64,000 bases of DNA. Source: JBJEFI01 sp051873875 (GTDB lineage: Bacteria > Bacillota > Bacilli > Bacillales > Bacillaceae_G). The DNA is taken from assembly GCA_051873875.1 (NCBI GenBank), contig JBJEFI010000048.1:124001-188000 (forward strand), given 5' to 3'. Below the pieces are notes generated by a model. That model was not told where the DNA came from. It saw only the letters and a program-made list of their open reading frames with translations, and did not search any database. Of the stretch, positions 51,955 through 61,155 are shown one piece after another (within the stretch, counting starts at the first letter, position 1; every line of letters starts with the position of its first letter). The translations under genes were made by a program, and so were the position numbers.

Positions 51955-51984
51955 AACTATCTAGCGTATAGATGCTAGATAGTT
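51955..51984. terminator. Bidirectional terminator upstream of the MFS gene
   Basis: AACTATCTAGC and GCTAGATAGTT form a perfect 11-bp stem with an 8-nt loop, A-run on one side and T-run on the other. On the minus strand it ends the PTS-EIIC-like gene. Confidence 0.9.
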
Positions 51985-52000
51985 TTTTTTCTCTATTTAA

Positions 52001-53038
52001 TTAATCAAAATTCAACTTATAATCTTCTGCTTTAATCATTTTTAATCTTTTTGAGAAAAGATGAATGAATACAAGATTCAACATAATTGGTAAAACAAAG
52101 AAAACACTTAGCATAATAGAAATATTTTTTGCTGTCCATCCACCATCTGCTAGTTTAATATAGTTAAGTGGTCCAACTAATCCTGACAATCCAAAACCTG
52201 CACTATATGGTGTTCCTTGAATATTTAATATACCAGCTATTGCACCAAGAATGGCTGCAGTAATTAACATTGGAAATGCAATTTTTGGCTTCATAAAAAA
52301 GTTTCGCATTTGAATTTTCGGTGAACCTAATACATGGGCTAATGCTGTTCCTAACGCATTGGCTTTATAACTTGCAATCGCTAACCCCACTCCAGCAGCT
52401 ACAACTCCTAAATTTGCCGCACCTGATCCAATACCTGATAGCATAATAACAGTAGCAACACCAACTGTTGAAATAGGTGAAAGAATAATAATACAAAACA
52501 CAACTGCAATAATTGCTCCCATTACTATTGGTTGAAGAGCTGTAACATTTGAAATAATGACACCAATATAACCTGTTGCTGTTCTTACATATGGTAAAAT
52601 CAAATATCCAATCATTCCGGGAATAAGAATGCTTAATGTTGGCATTAATAAAATAGAATATTCTTTTAAACGATTACCGATAAACTGAACAAACAATACG
52701 GCTAACGCTGCTGTAATACCTGCATTTATAACAACACCAATCCCGTTTAATGTAAATAATCCTTCCCCTGTTTTTTGAACAACACCACTTCCAACCATCG
52801 TTGCAATTCCTATACTAGCTATTTGAATCGGTGTTAATTTAAATAAAATACCTACCATTACACCAATCATAATGGGTAACAAGCTCATCACAATGACTGT
52901 AATATCCAATAAGTGCTGTAAAATAGGGAAATGAGGAATAAGTAACTTTAAAATTTCACCTAAAAGGGCATTTGGAATAAGAGATACGACAATCCCAATA
53001 CTCATACCGTTTAATAACTTACTAAAAAAATCTTTCAT
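52001..53038 (-). CDS. PTS_EIIC_2-type membrane protein
   Basis: 345 residues from ATG 53038 (GGGAGA eight nt upstream). About ten membrane helices and repeated Gly-Ile/Gly-Ala runs; KTGEGLFTLNGIGVVINAG and LGSPKIQMRNFFMKPKIAFPM are family text (PF13303-like). The domain resembles PTS sugar permease EIIC but has no EIIA or EIIB partner here and lacks an obvious phosphorylation site, so uptake of an unidentified solute is only inferred. It is inserted between ctaM and the DUF6884/MFS pair. Confidence 0.82.
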   Translation of the reverse strand: MKDFFSKLLNGMSIGIVVSLIPNALLGEILKLLIPHFPILQHLLDITVIVMSLLPIMIGVMVGILFKLTPIQIASIGIATMVGSGVVQKTGEGLFTLNGIGVVINAGITAALAVLFVQFIGNRLKEYSILLMPTLSILIPGMIGYLILPYVRTATGYIGVIISNVTALQPIVMGAIIAVVFCIIILSPISTVGVATVIMLSGIGSGAANLGVVAAGVGLAIASYKANALGTALAHVLGSPKIQMRNFFMKPKIAFPMLITAAILGAIAGILNIQGTPYSAGFGLSGLVGPLNYIKLADGGWTAKNISIMLSVFFVLPIMLNLVFIHLFSKRLKMIKAEDYKLNFD

Positions 53039-53181
53039 TATAGTAGTCTCCCATCTCGTATATTGAAATAGATTATAATGAATATTCAGATAATTTTCAA
53101 ACATTTTGTTTTTTAATTTAACAAAGGAACAAACAGTGGTATTCCTAACCATTTATATAAAGAAAATCATTAAATAAAAAA

Positions 53182-53202
53182 AGCAAGCCGTGATGACTCG
53201 CT
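53182..53202 (-). terminator. Terminator of ctaM
   Basis: AGCGAGTC and GGCTTGCT (minus strand) form an 8-bp stem with G-U pairs, followed by TTTTTTTA, right after the ctaM stop. Confidence 0.75.
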
Positions 53203-53205
53203 TTT

Positions 53206-53667
53206 TTAATATCCTAAAATGGCTCTTATAACAGAAGTAGTATCCCCACCTGGATACAAGACATATAACAATGTATATACAACTGCACCTGTAGAAGCTG
53301 TGAAGAACCAAATCACACTCGTAACAGGCCCTAGTTTTCGATGGCGAACTAAGTTGTTTTTATATCCTGATAGTAGTGTAACAATTCCAAAAACCGCACC
53401 TGAAGTTGCTAAGAAAATATGAAAAAACAAAAATGCCGTATAATATGTTTTAATATCATCTGGACCACCAAATGTCGTATTTCCAATAAACACTGTTCTA
53501 CTTACATATATAATGAAAAATAAAGTGGCAAAAACCGCAGCTAAAAACATTACTTTTTTATGTGCCTTCACATTTTTTTTAGCAATTAAATACCAACCTA
53601 TTGCAACTAAAATTGCACTAATAATAATAAACGATGTACTAATTGTTGGTAATACGTGGATTTTCAT
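53206..53667 (-). CDS. ctaM: DUF420 membrane protein CtaM (YozB)
   Basis: 153 residues with four to five membrane helices. FGGPDDIKTYYTAFLFFHIFLATSGA and YKNNLVRHRKLGPVTSVIWFFTASTGAVVYTLLY are DUF420 hallmarks, with several conserved His. CtaM is needed for heme-A-containing terminal oxidases in B. subtilis, where it lies elsewhere (yozB). The ATG at 53667 is 29 nt inside the 3' end of ctaG, so translation is likely coupled. Confidence 0.88.
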   Translation of the reverse strand: MKIHVLPTISTSFIIISAILVAIGWYLIAKKNVKAHKKVMFLAAVFATLFFIIYVSRTVFIGNTTFGGPDDIKTYYTAFLFFHIFLATSGAVFGIVTLLSGYKNNLVRHRKLGPVTSVIWFFTASTGAVVYTLLYVLYPGGDTTSVIRAILGY

Positions 53668-54586
53668 TATTCTTCACTCCCTTTTTTATTTGTTGCATTC
53701 GTACATACTCAGGTACAACTACCTCTGTTTTCTTCTCAATTTTTACCCATTTAAAGAACACATACCCGATAATGATTCCATATACAATTTCTTGGAAAAT
53801 TTTCATCACAACGCCACCTGACTGTTGATCGCGTAACGTAGAAGTAACGCCAAAAAATTCTGGACCACTTATATTTAAGCTATTCATAATATCAGGCGAA
53901 ACGCAAAGTTGCATTGCTTGTCCCCACATCCGAGGATCTGTATATGTTTCATATAATGGGTGACTTGCAAAAATAATTAATGCACAAGCTGGAGTTAGTA
54001 AAACCCCATTCCCAAACATGTAAGCAATTTTTTGAAGATAAGATAATGTTTGCCCTTCTTTTAACGGATTCAACACAGGCCACCACATAATAAAAGAACA
54101 GAAAAACATTGTGATAATATAAATACTATGTAGCGTCATACTTGTTTTTACAACATCAAATATTGCTGGCAAGTGGTACAAAGAAAATACACCATTAAAA
54201 ATAAAAATAGCGATTAAAGGCTTCCCGATTGTATTTAGAATTGCTTTCACTATTTTAGTTTCCACTATTTTTTTATGCATCCAATTTGGAATACCCACAA
54301 TCAGCAATGGTGTTACGACAATAAATAATGTAGCCATCTGAACCATATGTGCAGTAAACATAATATGACCAAGTAAATCTAATGGACCGCCATTAGCAAG
54401 ATATAAAAGAACTACGCCGACAACAAAAGAAGTTTGTTGTTTGCCAGTCACTCTATCTGCTGAATCCACTTTCTTTCCAAATTTAAAATTTAAATAATAG
54501 TAAATGCCAATTATTCCTATACAAAAAAGAAGGAAAATTGGACTCCATAATGATTCAAATCCAAAAATCGTAAGTTGCTCCCACAT
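53639..54586 (-). CDS. ctaG: Cytochrome c oxidase assembly factor CtaG
   Basis: 315 residues with about seven membrane helices; PF09678 family. LANGGPLDLLGHIMFTAHMVQM, FSLYHLP and MWWPVLNPLKEGQTLS are conserved, with His residues thought to handle copper. It is required for active caa3 oxidase. It follows ctaF by about 300 bp of intergenic sequence and overlaps ctaM by 29 nt. Confidence 0.93.
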   Translation of the reverse strand: MWEQLTIFGFESLWSPIFLLFCIGIIGIYYYLNFKFGKKVDSADRVTGKQQTSFVVGVVLLYLANGGPLDLLGHIMFTAHMVQMATLFIVVTPLLIVGIPNWMHKKIVETKIVKAILNTIGKPLIAIFIFNGVFSLYHLPAIFDVVKTSMTLHSIYIITMFFCSFIMWWPVLNPLKEGQTLSYLQKIAYMFGNGVLLTPACALIIFASHPLYETYTDPRMWGQAMQLCVSPDIMNSLNISGPEFFGVTSTLRDQQSGGVVMKIFQEIVYGIIIGYVFFKWVKIEKKTEVVVPEYVRMQQIKKGVKNNENPRITNN

Positions 54587-54864
54587 CTATTACAACCCCT
54601 ATCTCTTTTATCCGTCCTAACTGATGCAAAGATTCCAAATTCAACACGCAGTGTATCTAAAGCAAATTAAGTGGAAGATAAGTATCAGTAAGAATCCGCG
54701 ATTGGTTCACCCACCCATTAGTGAAAGAGGAATGAAACAATCACGAATGGAAGGCTTACTTTATTCCCTTACCTATCATTATACAGTATTCCACTTATTT
54801 TTCTAATTTTAGAAACTATCGAATAAGTGGTTGGAATATGAAATTCCTATCGTTATTTTTTAAA
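54587..54864. other. Intergenic region with nested inverted repeats (ctaF-ctaG)
   Basis: No convincing gene; a 60-codon plus-strand frame has no ribosome site. The core CCACTTA/TAAGTGG occurs three times in alternating orientation (54667-54675, 54789-54797, 54823-54830). The last two form a 52-nt structure with arms TATTCC...GGAATA (54787-54838) around an inner TTCTAA/TTAGAA hairpin. On the minus strand TATAAT (54776-54781) could be a -10 for ctaG. Confidence 0.5.
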
Positions 54865-54890
54865 AAAAGCTACTCAAATGAGTAGCTTTT
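54865..54890 (-). terminator. Terminator of ctaF
   Basis: AAAAGCTACTCA and TGAGTAGCTTTT form a perfect 12-bp stem with a 2-nt loop, followed by TTTAAAAA. It overlaps the ctaF stop and ends the ctaB-ctaF transcript. Confidence 0.9.
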
Positions 54891-55227
54891 ACCACCATAC
54901 AATCGTCATAAAGGCTAAAACAGTAATTAATCCAATTACTAAACCACCATATAAAAAGATTGCTGGTGCCCCATGGCCTTTATGTTTCATATGCATAAAA
55001 TAGTATAGTTGGAAAACAACTTGCACAATTGCAAGTAGAATGATAAATGGTACTGCAAATACAGGACTTATATAATCTTTAAACAACACAGCAGCGAAAG
55101 CTACAAATGTTAAGAAAATCATTAAAGCAAAAGTAACGACTTGATGTTTCATTTCTTCCTTATGCTTCTTTTGTTTTAATTCTAACTCCGCTCTTGATAA
55201 TGTCATTTGTGAATGATTTGACCCCAT
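54889..55227 (-). CDS. ctaF: Cytochrome caa3 oxidase subunit IV
   Basis: 112 residues with three membrane helices. The N-terminal charged helix (LSRAELELKQKKHKEE) precedes the membrane part; LLAIVQVVFQLYYFMHMKHKG is typical of CtaF/YtnG. It stabilises the CuB-heme centre region. It follows ctaE by 4 nt. Confidence 0.93.
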   Translation of the reverse strand: MGSNHSQMTLSRAELELKQKKHKEEMKHQVVTFALMIFLTFVAFAAVLFKDYISPVFAVPFIILLAIVQVVFQLYYFMHMKHKGHGAPAIFLYGGLVIGLITVLAFMTIVWW

Positions 55228-55231
55228 TCTT

Positions 55232-55903
55232 TTATCCCACCATTCCCATTAAGTATACAACTGTAAAAATGAATACCCAAACAACGTCAATAAAATGCCA
55301 ATACAAGCTTGCTACATAAAATTTAGGTGCATTATATAACGTTAAGCCACGTTTTGCATTTCTAATTAACAACGTAGAAATCCATAATAATCCAAATAAT
55401 ACGTGTCCACCATGTGTTCCAACTAATGTATAAAAGGCAGAACCGAAAGCACTACTTTTCATCGTATGACCTTCATGTACATAGTGATAGAACTCATAAA
55501 TTTCTAAGCCAAGGAATGCTAGACCTAGTAGCACTGTGACCCATAACCATGTTTTCATCTTACCGAAATCTGCATTTTTCATGTGGTACATCGCGTAAAC
55601 GCTTGTTAATGAACTTAATAATAACAGCATTGTTGCTGCAAAAACTAACGGCATTTGGAATAACTCATTTGATGTTGGTCCACCTGCTGTTGAATTACGT
55701 AAAGATAAATATGTTCCAAATAATGATGCAAATAAAACTGTTTCGCCACCTAGAAAGAACCAAAATCCTAAGAATTTATTTTTTCCTTCAAGGGTTGCAC
55801 GCTCTGGATCATGTGGCATTGTTTCTAACGTTAAACGTTCCATAACATCTACATGATGATCAACGATTGTTGTCTCATTATTTAATTGTTCACGAGTTTC
55901 CAT
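55232..55903 (-). CDS. ctaE: Cytochrome caa3 oxidase subunit III
   Basis: 223 residues with about five to six membrane helices. FWFFLGGETVLFASLFGTYLSLR, THGGHVLFGLLW and YWHFIDVVWVFIFTVVYL are family signatures. The ATG shares one base with the ctaD stop (TAATG), and its GGAGG site is in ctaD's end, so translation is coupled. It stabilises subunit I and the proton-uptake path. Confidence 0.95.
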   Translation of the reverse strand: METREQLNNETTIVDHHVDVMERLTLETMPHDPERATLEGKNKFLGFWFFLGGETVLFASLFGTYLSLRNSTAGGPTSNELFQMPLVFAATMLLLLSSLTSVYAMYHMKNADFGKMKTWLWVTVLLGLAFLGLEIYEFYHYVHEGHTMKSSAFGSAFYTLVGTHGGHVLFGLLWISTLLIRNAKRGLTLYNAPKFYVASLYWHFIDVVWVFIFTVVYLMGMVG

Positions 55904-57771
55904 TATAAATTGACCTCCTCTTTCTCAAGGTCTTCTTTATGAATATGATGACCTAAATCATCTTTAACAGAGCGAAGGAACATGCTTCCTAATGTGATAG
56001 CTAAACCAAGGATAGCAACAGCCATTGCGATTTTGTTTGCTCCTTTTTCCATATACAATATGCCGAACGCTCCTATAAATAAACCTAACGTAATCATAAA
56101 TGGAAGGAAAGAATTATTTGGCATATGAATATCTCCAACTGGTTCCGCTGGTATCATTTTGCCGTCGCCCTCCATTTTCTCAATCCAATATGCATCTAAT
56201 CCACGAACATATGGTAATTGTTTAAAGTTATATTCTGGTGCCGGTGAAGGAATGGCCCATTCCAATGTACGACCATCTCCCCATGGGTCATTTCCAACAG
56301 GCGCCTGTTTTTTCACTGTTGTATATACAATATTTACCAATAATACAATTGTACCAATTGCCATAAGGAAGGCACCAATTGTACTAATTAAGTTTCCTAA
56401 ATCCAAGCCTTGACCTGGTAAATATGTGTAATAACGACGAGGCATCCCCATTAAACCAAGGAAATGTTGAATAAAGAACGTTAAATGGAAACCGATGAAG
56501 AAAAAGACGAATGTAATTTTACCCATTGTTTCATTTAACATTTTACCAAACATTTTTGGCCACCAATAATGTGTTCCTGCAAGAACAGCAAGTACAACAC
56601 CACCTACAATTACGTAGTGGAAGTGAGCAACAACGAAATAACTATCATGGAATTGATAATCTGCTGGTGCAATAGCATTCATAACCCCTGTTACCCCACC
56701 CATAACGAAAGATGGAATAAACGCTGCTGCATAAAGCATTGGTGTGGTAAAGGTAATACTTCCTCCCCACATCGTAAACATCCAGTTAAATATCTTAATA
56801 CCTGTTGGTACAGCAATTGCCATTGTTGCTACTGCGAAAATTGCGTTGGCAACAGGACCTAAACCAACTGTAAACATATGGTGAGCCCATACCATGAATC
56901 CTAAAAATCCGATTAATACTGTTGCAAATACCATTGATGAATAACCAAATAAACGTTTTTTCGAGAAGGTAGCAAAAATTTCAGAGAAAATACCAAAAGC
57001 AGGAAGAATCAAAATATATACTTCTGGATGTCCAAAGATCCAGAATAAATGCTCCCAAATAATTGTGTTTCCACCTCTTACAACATCAAAGAAGGCAGTT
57101 CCAAACATACGATCAAACATTAATAAAGCTAAACCAACTGTTAATGGTGGCATTGCAAATAATAATAATGCAGATACAACAAATGTAGTCCAAGAGAATA
57201 ATGGCATTCTCATATATGTCATTCCTGGTGCACGCATATTAACAATTGTAACTAAGAAGTTAATCCCACCAATTAATGAACCAAGACCGGCAATCTGTAG
57301 TCCTAAAATATAAAAGTCAACACCATGAGATGTGTCTGCTAGTGCTAAAGAAGCATATGAAGTCCAACCAGCATTGGCTGCTCCTCCTAAAAACCATCCC
57401 ATATTAACAAAAATTCCACCTAGGAAAAATAACCAGAATCCTAATGAATTCAAAAATGGAAACGCTACGTCACGAGCCCCAATTTGAAGTGGCATAACAG
57501 CATTCATAAATCCAAATACCAACGGCATTGCTGCTAAGAAAATCATCGTTGTTCCATGCATTGTTAGTACTTGGTTGTATAAATCCCCAACTAAAAATTT
57601 ATTATCCGGCGTTGCCAATTGAATACGAATGAACATTGCTTCCAATCCACCAATTAAGAAGAAGAAAGCGCCGGCACCTAAATAAAGATGAGCAATTTTC
57701 TTATGGTCTACAGTCGTAAGATAATCCCAAATATGTGCCAATGCTCCTTTTTTCTGCGCGATTGCACTCAC
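55903..57771 (-). CDS. ctaD: Cytochrome caa3 oxidase subunit I
   Basis: 622 residues; at least 12 membrane helices, plus extra C-terminal ones as in Bacillus caa3. Low-spin heme His in LTMHGTTMIF, CuB ligands WIFGHPEVYI and WAHHMF, and the haem a3 His in DSYFVVAHFHYVIVGG. Glu of the D channel is in GHPEVYI; K-channel residues are in the expected helices. It reduces O2 to water and pumps protons. Confidence 0.98.
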   Translation of the reverse strand: MSAIAQKKGALAHIWDYLTTVDHKKIAHLYLGAGAFFFLIGGLEAMFIRIQLATPDNKFLVGDLYNQVLTMHGTTMIFLAAMPLVFGFMNAVMPLQIGARDVAFPFLNSLGFWLFFLGGIFVNMGWFLGGAANAGWTSYASLALADTSHGVDFYILGLQIAGLGSLIGGINFLVTIVNMRAPGMTYMRMPLFSWTTFVVSALLLFAMPPLTVGLALLMFDRMFGTAFFDVVRGGNTIIWEHLFWIFGHPEVYILILPAFGIFSEIFATFSKKRLFGYSSMVFATVLIGFLGFMVWAHHMFTVGLGPVANAIFAVATMAIAVPTGIKIFNWMFTMWGGSITFTTPMLYAAAFIPSFVMGGVTGVMNAIAPADYQFHDSYFVVAHFHYVIVGGVVLAVLAGTHYWWPKMFGKMLNETMGKITFVFFFIGFHLTFFIQHFLGLMGMPRRYYTYLPGQGLDLGNLISTIGAFLMAIGTIVLLVNIVYTTVKKQAPVGNDPWGDGRTLEWAIPSPAPEYNFKQLPYVRGLDAYWIEKMEGDGKMIPAEPVGDIHMPNNSFLPFMITLGLFIGAFGILYMEKGANKIAMAVAILGLAITLGSMFLRSVKDDLGHHIHKEDLEKEEVNL

Positions 57772-57807
57772 AATTTTTTACCTCCCCTTTAATCCCCATG
57801 TAAAAAT

Positions 57808-58851
57808 CTATTTCACTTTTAACTCTAATAAGTAATCAGCTAACGCTTCAGCATCTTTGTCATTTAATTTTGGATAAGCGCCGGCCATTTTATTGCCAGG
57901 TTTCATCTCTTTTGTCTCCGTTAGCCATTTTACAATATTTTCTTTTGTGTTATCTGCAATACCCGCAACTGTATCACGGTCACCAAAGTTTGCTAAGTTT
58001 GGCGCAGTACGAGCAGTAACTGGTCGTTTGTCATTTGTTTCAATCGCATGACAACTAATACAATTTTTTTGGAAAATTGCTTCCCCTTCTTTAGCAGATG
58101 CAGACGCTACTTGTGGTTTGAAATCTGTCATACTTGCAATCCATGAATCATATTCACTTTGCGGAATTGCTTTTACTTTAAACTGCATTAATGCATGGGA
58201 AGGTCCGCAGAACTCTGTACAAAATCCATTATATGTACCTTCGCTATCTGCTTTAATCCACATTTTGTTATCTGTTTCAATATTTGTATCCATTTTACCA
58301 GCTAACGATGGTACCCAAAAAGAGTGCTTAATATCAGATGATTTTAAGTTTAAGTACACTCTTTTATCTGTTGGAATAACAAGTTCTTGAGAAGTGACAA
58401 TTTTTTTGTCTCCAACTACATACTCATATTCCCACCAGAAAAGACGAGATGTTACATTGACAACGACAGTATCTTTTGCCAATTGTTTTTTCTCCATTGG
58501 TTTTACATCTGCAAATTTAAATGTGTAACTTACTGTTGGCACTGCTAAGATTAGTAACAAGATAATCGGAATAACTGTCCAAATGATTTCAAGTGTATGA
58601 TTCCCTTCTACTTGCTTTGGAATAACATCCTCCTGCCCTTTCTTCGCTTTAAATTTGAAAATGATGTAAATAAAAATTAACGTTACAATAATTACAACCC
58701 CAACCATAATTGCCGTTGTTAATAGTAGCAAATCGTATTGGTCTTTCGCTACTTCACCTTTTGGAATTAAAGTAGATTGAAACTCCTTTCCGCAACCCCC
58801 TAAAAGCAATGTAACTAGGGCGAATAACGACAGTAGGCGTGCTCTTTTCAT
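57808..58851 (-). CDS. ctaC: Cytochrome caa3 oxidase subunit II with cytochrome c domain
   Basis: 347 residues. A lipoprotein signal peptide with lipobox LGGC (Cys20) precedes two membrane helices (about 42-66 and 87-110). The CuA site is FCTEFCGPSHALMQF. A C-terminal cytochrome c domain (about 250-347) has CISCH and a likely axial Met in NKMAGAYPKLND. It accepts electrons and passes them to subunit I. LspA from this window should process it. Confidence 0.97.
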   Translation of the reverse strand: MKRARLLSLFALVTLLLGGCGKEFQSTLIPKGEVAKDQYDLLLLTTAIMVGVVIIVTLIFIYIIFKFKAKKGQEDVIPKQVEGNHTLEIIWTVIPIILLLILAVPTVSYTFKFADVKPMEKKQLAKDTVVVNVTSRLFWWEYEYVVGDKKIVTSQELVIPTDKRVYLNLKSSDIKHSFWVPSLAGKMDTNIETDNKMWIKADSEGTYNGFCTEFCGPSHALMQFKVKAIPQSEYDSWIASMTDFKPQVASASAKEGEAIFQKNCISCHAIETNDKRPVTARTAPNLANFGDRDTVAGIADNTKENIVKWLTETKEMKPGNKMAGAYPKLNDKDAEALADYLLELKVK

Positions 58852-58926
58852 TCTCCCACAAACCCCTCTTTCTAAATTGTGCTTAGATTACATCTATATA
58901 TAAATGCTACGTAATCCCATAAAAGA

Positions 58927-59847
58927 TTAAAATAATGTAAATAACACCATTGATACAAACAAAATTGTTAAATAATTTAGTGAATAAACAAACATTTTTA
59001 CTGACCATTTTGTTGCATCTTGAGAACGGAATCCCCTTATCCCTAAAACTAACCATCCTACATTAAGAATTGTTGCTAATATAATAAATCCGTACCCCAA
59101 TCCGTACATAAGGAATGGAAACGGCAACAAAAATAAAATCCAAATAAGAATTTGGCGCTTCGTCATATCAAACCCATATACAACAGGTAACATTGGGACA
59201 CCAGCTCGGCGATATTCTTCCACTCGTTTCATTGCTAGTGCAAGAAAATGAGGAATTTGCCAAATAAACAAAATGAAAAACAACACCCAAGCAACCACAT
59301 GTAAATCACTATCGATTGCTGCCCATCCAATTAACGGTGGCGTTGCACCAGAAATACTTCCTACAACTGTATTTAATGTATATTTTCGTTTTGTCCACAT
59401 GGTATATAAAAAAACATATGTCACTGTACCAACCAAACCAATTAAAGTAGCTGTTATCGTTGTAAAAGATAATACTAAAAATCCAATGATTAAAAGTCCA
59501 ATTGCCAGTGCTAATACATTATTTTCTTTATAAACCCCTGTCACAGTTGGTCGTTCGCTTGTTCTTTCCATTAAATGATCAATGTCTCGATCAAAATAGT
59601 TATTTACTGCACAAGAGCCTGCAATAATAAAAGAAGAACCGATGACCGTAAAAATGATTGTATCAATATGATCAAAAAAGACTAAACCATTAAAGTATAT
59701 TGCTAACCAAAGTCCCGTAAATGTTGTCAACAAATTTGAATTTACAATTCCTATTTTTACTACAGCAAAAAAATCTTTCAAAAATGTTGGCTTCATTTTT
59801 TTCTTTATCAGAGATTCATTTGTTAGTCTATCTACTGCTTCACTCAT
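58927..59847 (-). CDS. ctaB: Protoheme IX farnesyltransferase (heme O synthase)
   Basis: 306 residues with about nine membrane helices, UbiA superfamily. AVNNYFDRDIDHLMERTSERP (90-110) and LFIWQIPHFLALAMKRVEEYRRAGVPMLP near 212 are the Mg-pyrophosphate binding loops. It makes heme O from heme B for CtaA. AAGGAG precedes the ATG. It is divergent from ctaA across 344 bp, matching the B. subtilis ctaA/ctaB arrangement. Confidence 0.96.
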   Translation of the reverse strand: MSEAVDRLTNESLIKKKMKPTFLKDFFAVVKIGIVNSNLLTTFTGLWLAIYFNGLVFFDHIDTIIFTVIGSSFIIAGSCAVNNYFDRDIDHLMERTSERPTVTGVYKENNVLALAIGLLIIGFLVLSFTTITATLIGLVGTVTYVFLYTMWTKRKYTLNTVVGSISGATPPLIGWAAIDSDLHVVAWVLFFILFIWQIPHFLALAMKRVEEYRRAGVPMLPVVYGFDMTKRQILIWILFLLPFPFLMYGLGYGFIILATILNVGWLVLGIRGFRSQDATKWSVKMFVYSLNYLTILFVSMVLFTLF

Positions 59848-60191
59848 TCTTCATCTCTCCTTCCACCCCATTTTCCCCCTGCCTACATAAAAAAAGAATC
59901 CTATAGTAGGTATCTATACATCATCCGAATATATTAAACCATATTTTTTGGATAAAATGTGAAGAAAATAAGAAAAAATTGTGTCCTTTTTGGGAATATT
60001 TCAAAAAAATAAACAACTGTCTTCTTTGAAACTATCATATACTATTTTTTATTTTTTTTCACTTTTAACGCACTAGCTTTTCATAACCTAAAATAGCGAA
60101 GAAACGTTTCTAATTATTCGACAAATGAGAATGTAATAGATAAACTTAACATAAACACATACATCATTGGGGGATTATAGGAGGTTTTACA
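59848..60191. other. Divergent ctaA-ctaB intergenic region
   Basis: 344 bp, very AT-rich. No small gene is convincing. AT-only stretches, including the 16-bp T/A tract at 60041-60060, fill the middle. The plus-strand AGGAGG at 60179-60184 is the ctaA ribosome site. I could not assign a clean -35/-10 to either gene; in B. subtilis ctaA transcription depends on ResD, so weak promoter boxes are expected. Confidence 0.5.
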
Positions 60192-61142
60192 ATGAGGCTA
60201 TCATTAAAAATATATTCGTTTATTACATCTATTTTTGTTTTATTAGCCGTAGTTGGCGGTGCACTTGTAACAAAAACCGAGTCCGGACTTGGTTGTGGTC
60301 GTTCTTGGCCTCTCTGCCACGGAAAAATTATTCCAGACAATATTACAGTAGAAACATTCATTGAATTAAGCCATCGGATTGTTTCATCTTCTTCTGGAAT
60401 TCTACTACTTATTCTCGCCATTTGGGCATGGCGCTCGGTTGGTCATATTCGCGAAGTGAAAGCACTTTCAATCATTTCCTTTGGCTTTCTTGTACTTCAA
60501 GGATTATTTGGAGCAGCAGCCGTTGTTTGGGGACAAAATCCATTTGTTAGGGCACTTCATTTTGGCGTATCATTAATCTCTTTTGCCGCTGTCTTCTTAT
60601 TAACAGCACTTATCTATGAAATTGATAAAAAATTTGAAGCACATAAGCTAGTTCTAGATAAACGGATGAAGTTTCATATATACGGCGTTACTATTTATAG
60701 CTTTATCGTTGTTTATACAGGGGCCCTTGTTCGCCATGTCAATGCAACTTTCTCCTGTATGTCCTTTCCATTTTGTACAAAAGAACAACTAATTGGACAA
60801 TCATTGCCACAATTTGTACAAATGTCTCACAGATTTGCCGCTTCTCTTATTTTAGTGTGGCTTATCTATGCCACTTTTGTGGCATACAAACGTTATCGTC
60901 ATCAAAGAGTTGTCACATATGGATTAACTACTGCTACGATTTTAGTTGTTTTACAAGCATCAGCCGGAATGGGAATCGTTTTAACAAAGTCAACTCTTTA
61001 TATTCCGTTACTCCATTCTGTCATTATTACATTGTTATTCGGTCTATTAACATATCTTTGTCTTTTAGGAACAAGAAGTAAAAAAAATGCACAACAACTA
61101 ACAAATAATCAATCTACAAAAAACCCCCATTTACATCTGTAA
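60192..61142 (+). CDS. ctaA: Heme A synthase
   Basis: 316 residues with eight membrane helices, COX15/CtaA type 2. ALVTKTESGLGCGRSWPLCHGKII (24-47) holds the Cys pair of the first extracellular loop, and CMSFPFCTKEQLIGQS (185-200) the second. The heme-ligand histidines are in IELSHRIVSS, FVRALHFGVS, FVQMSHRFAA and IPLLHSVI. It oxidises heme O to heme A. AGGAGG lies 6 nt before the ATG. The transcript ends in a hairpin shared with pycA. Confidence 0.96.
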   Translation: MRLSLKIYSFITSIFVLLAVVGGALVTKTESGLGCGRSWPLCHGKIIPDNITVETFIELSHRIVSSSSGILLLILAIWAWRSVGHIREVKALSIISFGFLVLQGLFGAAAVVWGQNPFVRALHFGVSLISFAAVFLLTALIYEIDKKFEAHKLVLDKRMKFHIYGVTIYSFIVVYTGALVRHVNATFSCMSFPFCTKEQLIGQSLPQFVQMSHRFAASLILVWLIYATFVAYKRYRHQRVVTYGLTTATILVVLQASAGMGIVLTKSTLYIPLLHSVIITLLFGLLTYLCLLGTRSKKNAQQLTNNQSTKNPHLHL

Positions 61143-61155
61143 ACGGGGGTTTTTC
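61121..61155. terminator. Bidirectional terminator between ctaA and pycA
   Basis: AAACCCCC and GGGGGTTTTT, with ATTTACA/TGTAAA inside, form a long stem. It contains the ctaA stop codon and lies directly after the pycA stop; both strands have a T tract. Confidence 0.9.

Noticed and set aside
54624..54806. A 60-codon plus-strand frame between ctaG and ctaF
   Set aside because: No ribosome site before the ATG, no recognisable family, and it lies across inverted repeats; most likely chance in non-coding DNA.
59958..59963. TTCACA upstream of ctaB as a -35 with TTTAAT as -10
   Set aside because: The spacer would be 19 bp and both hexamers are weak; left as an unassigned promoter region.
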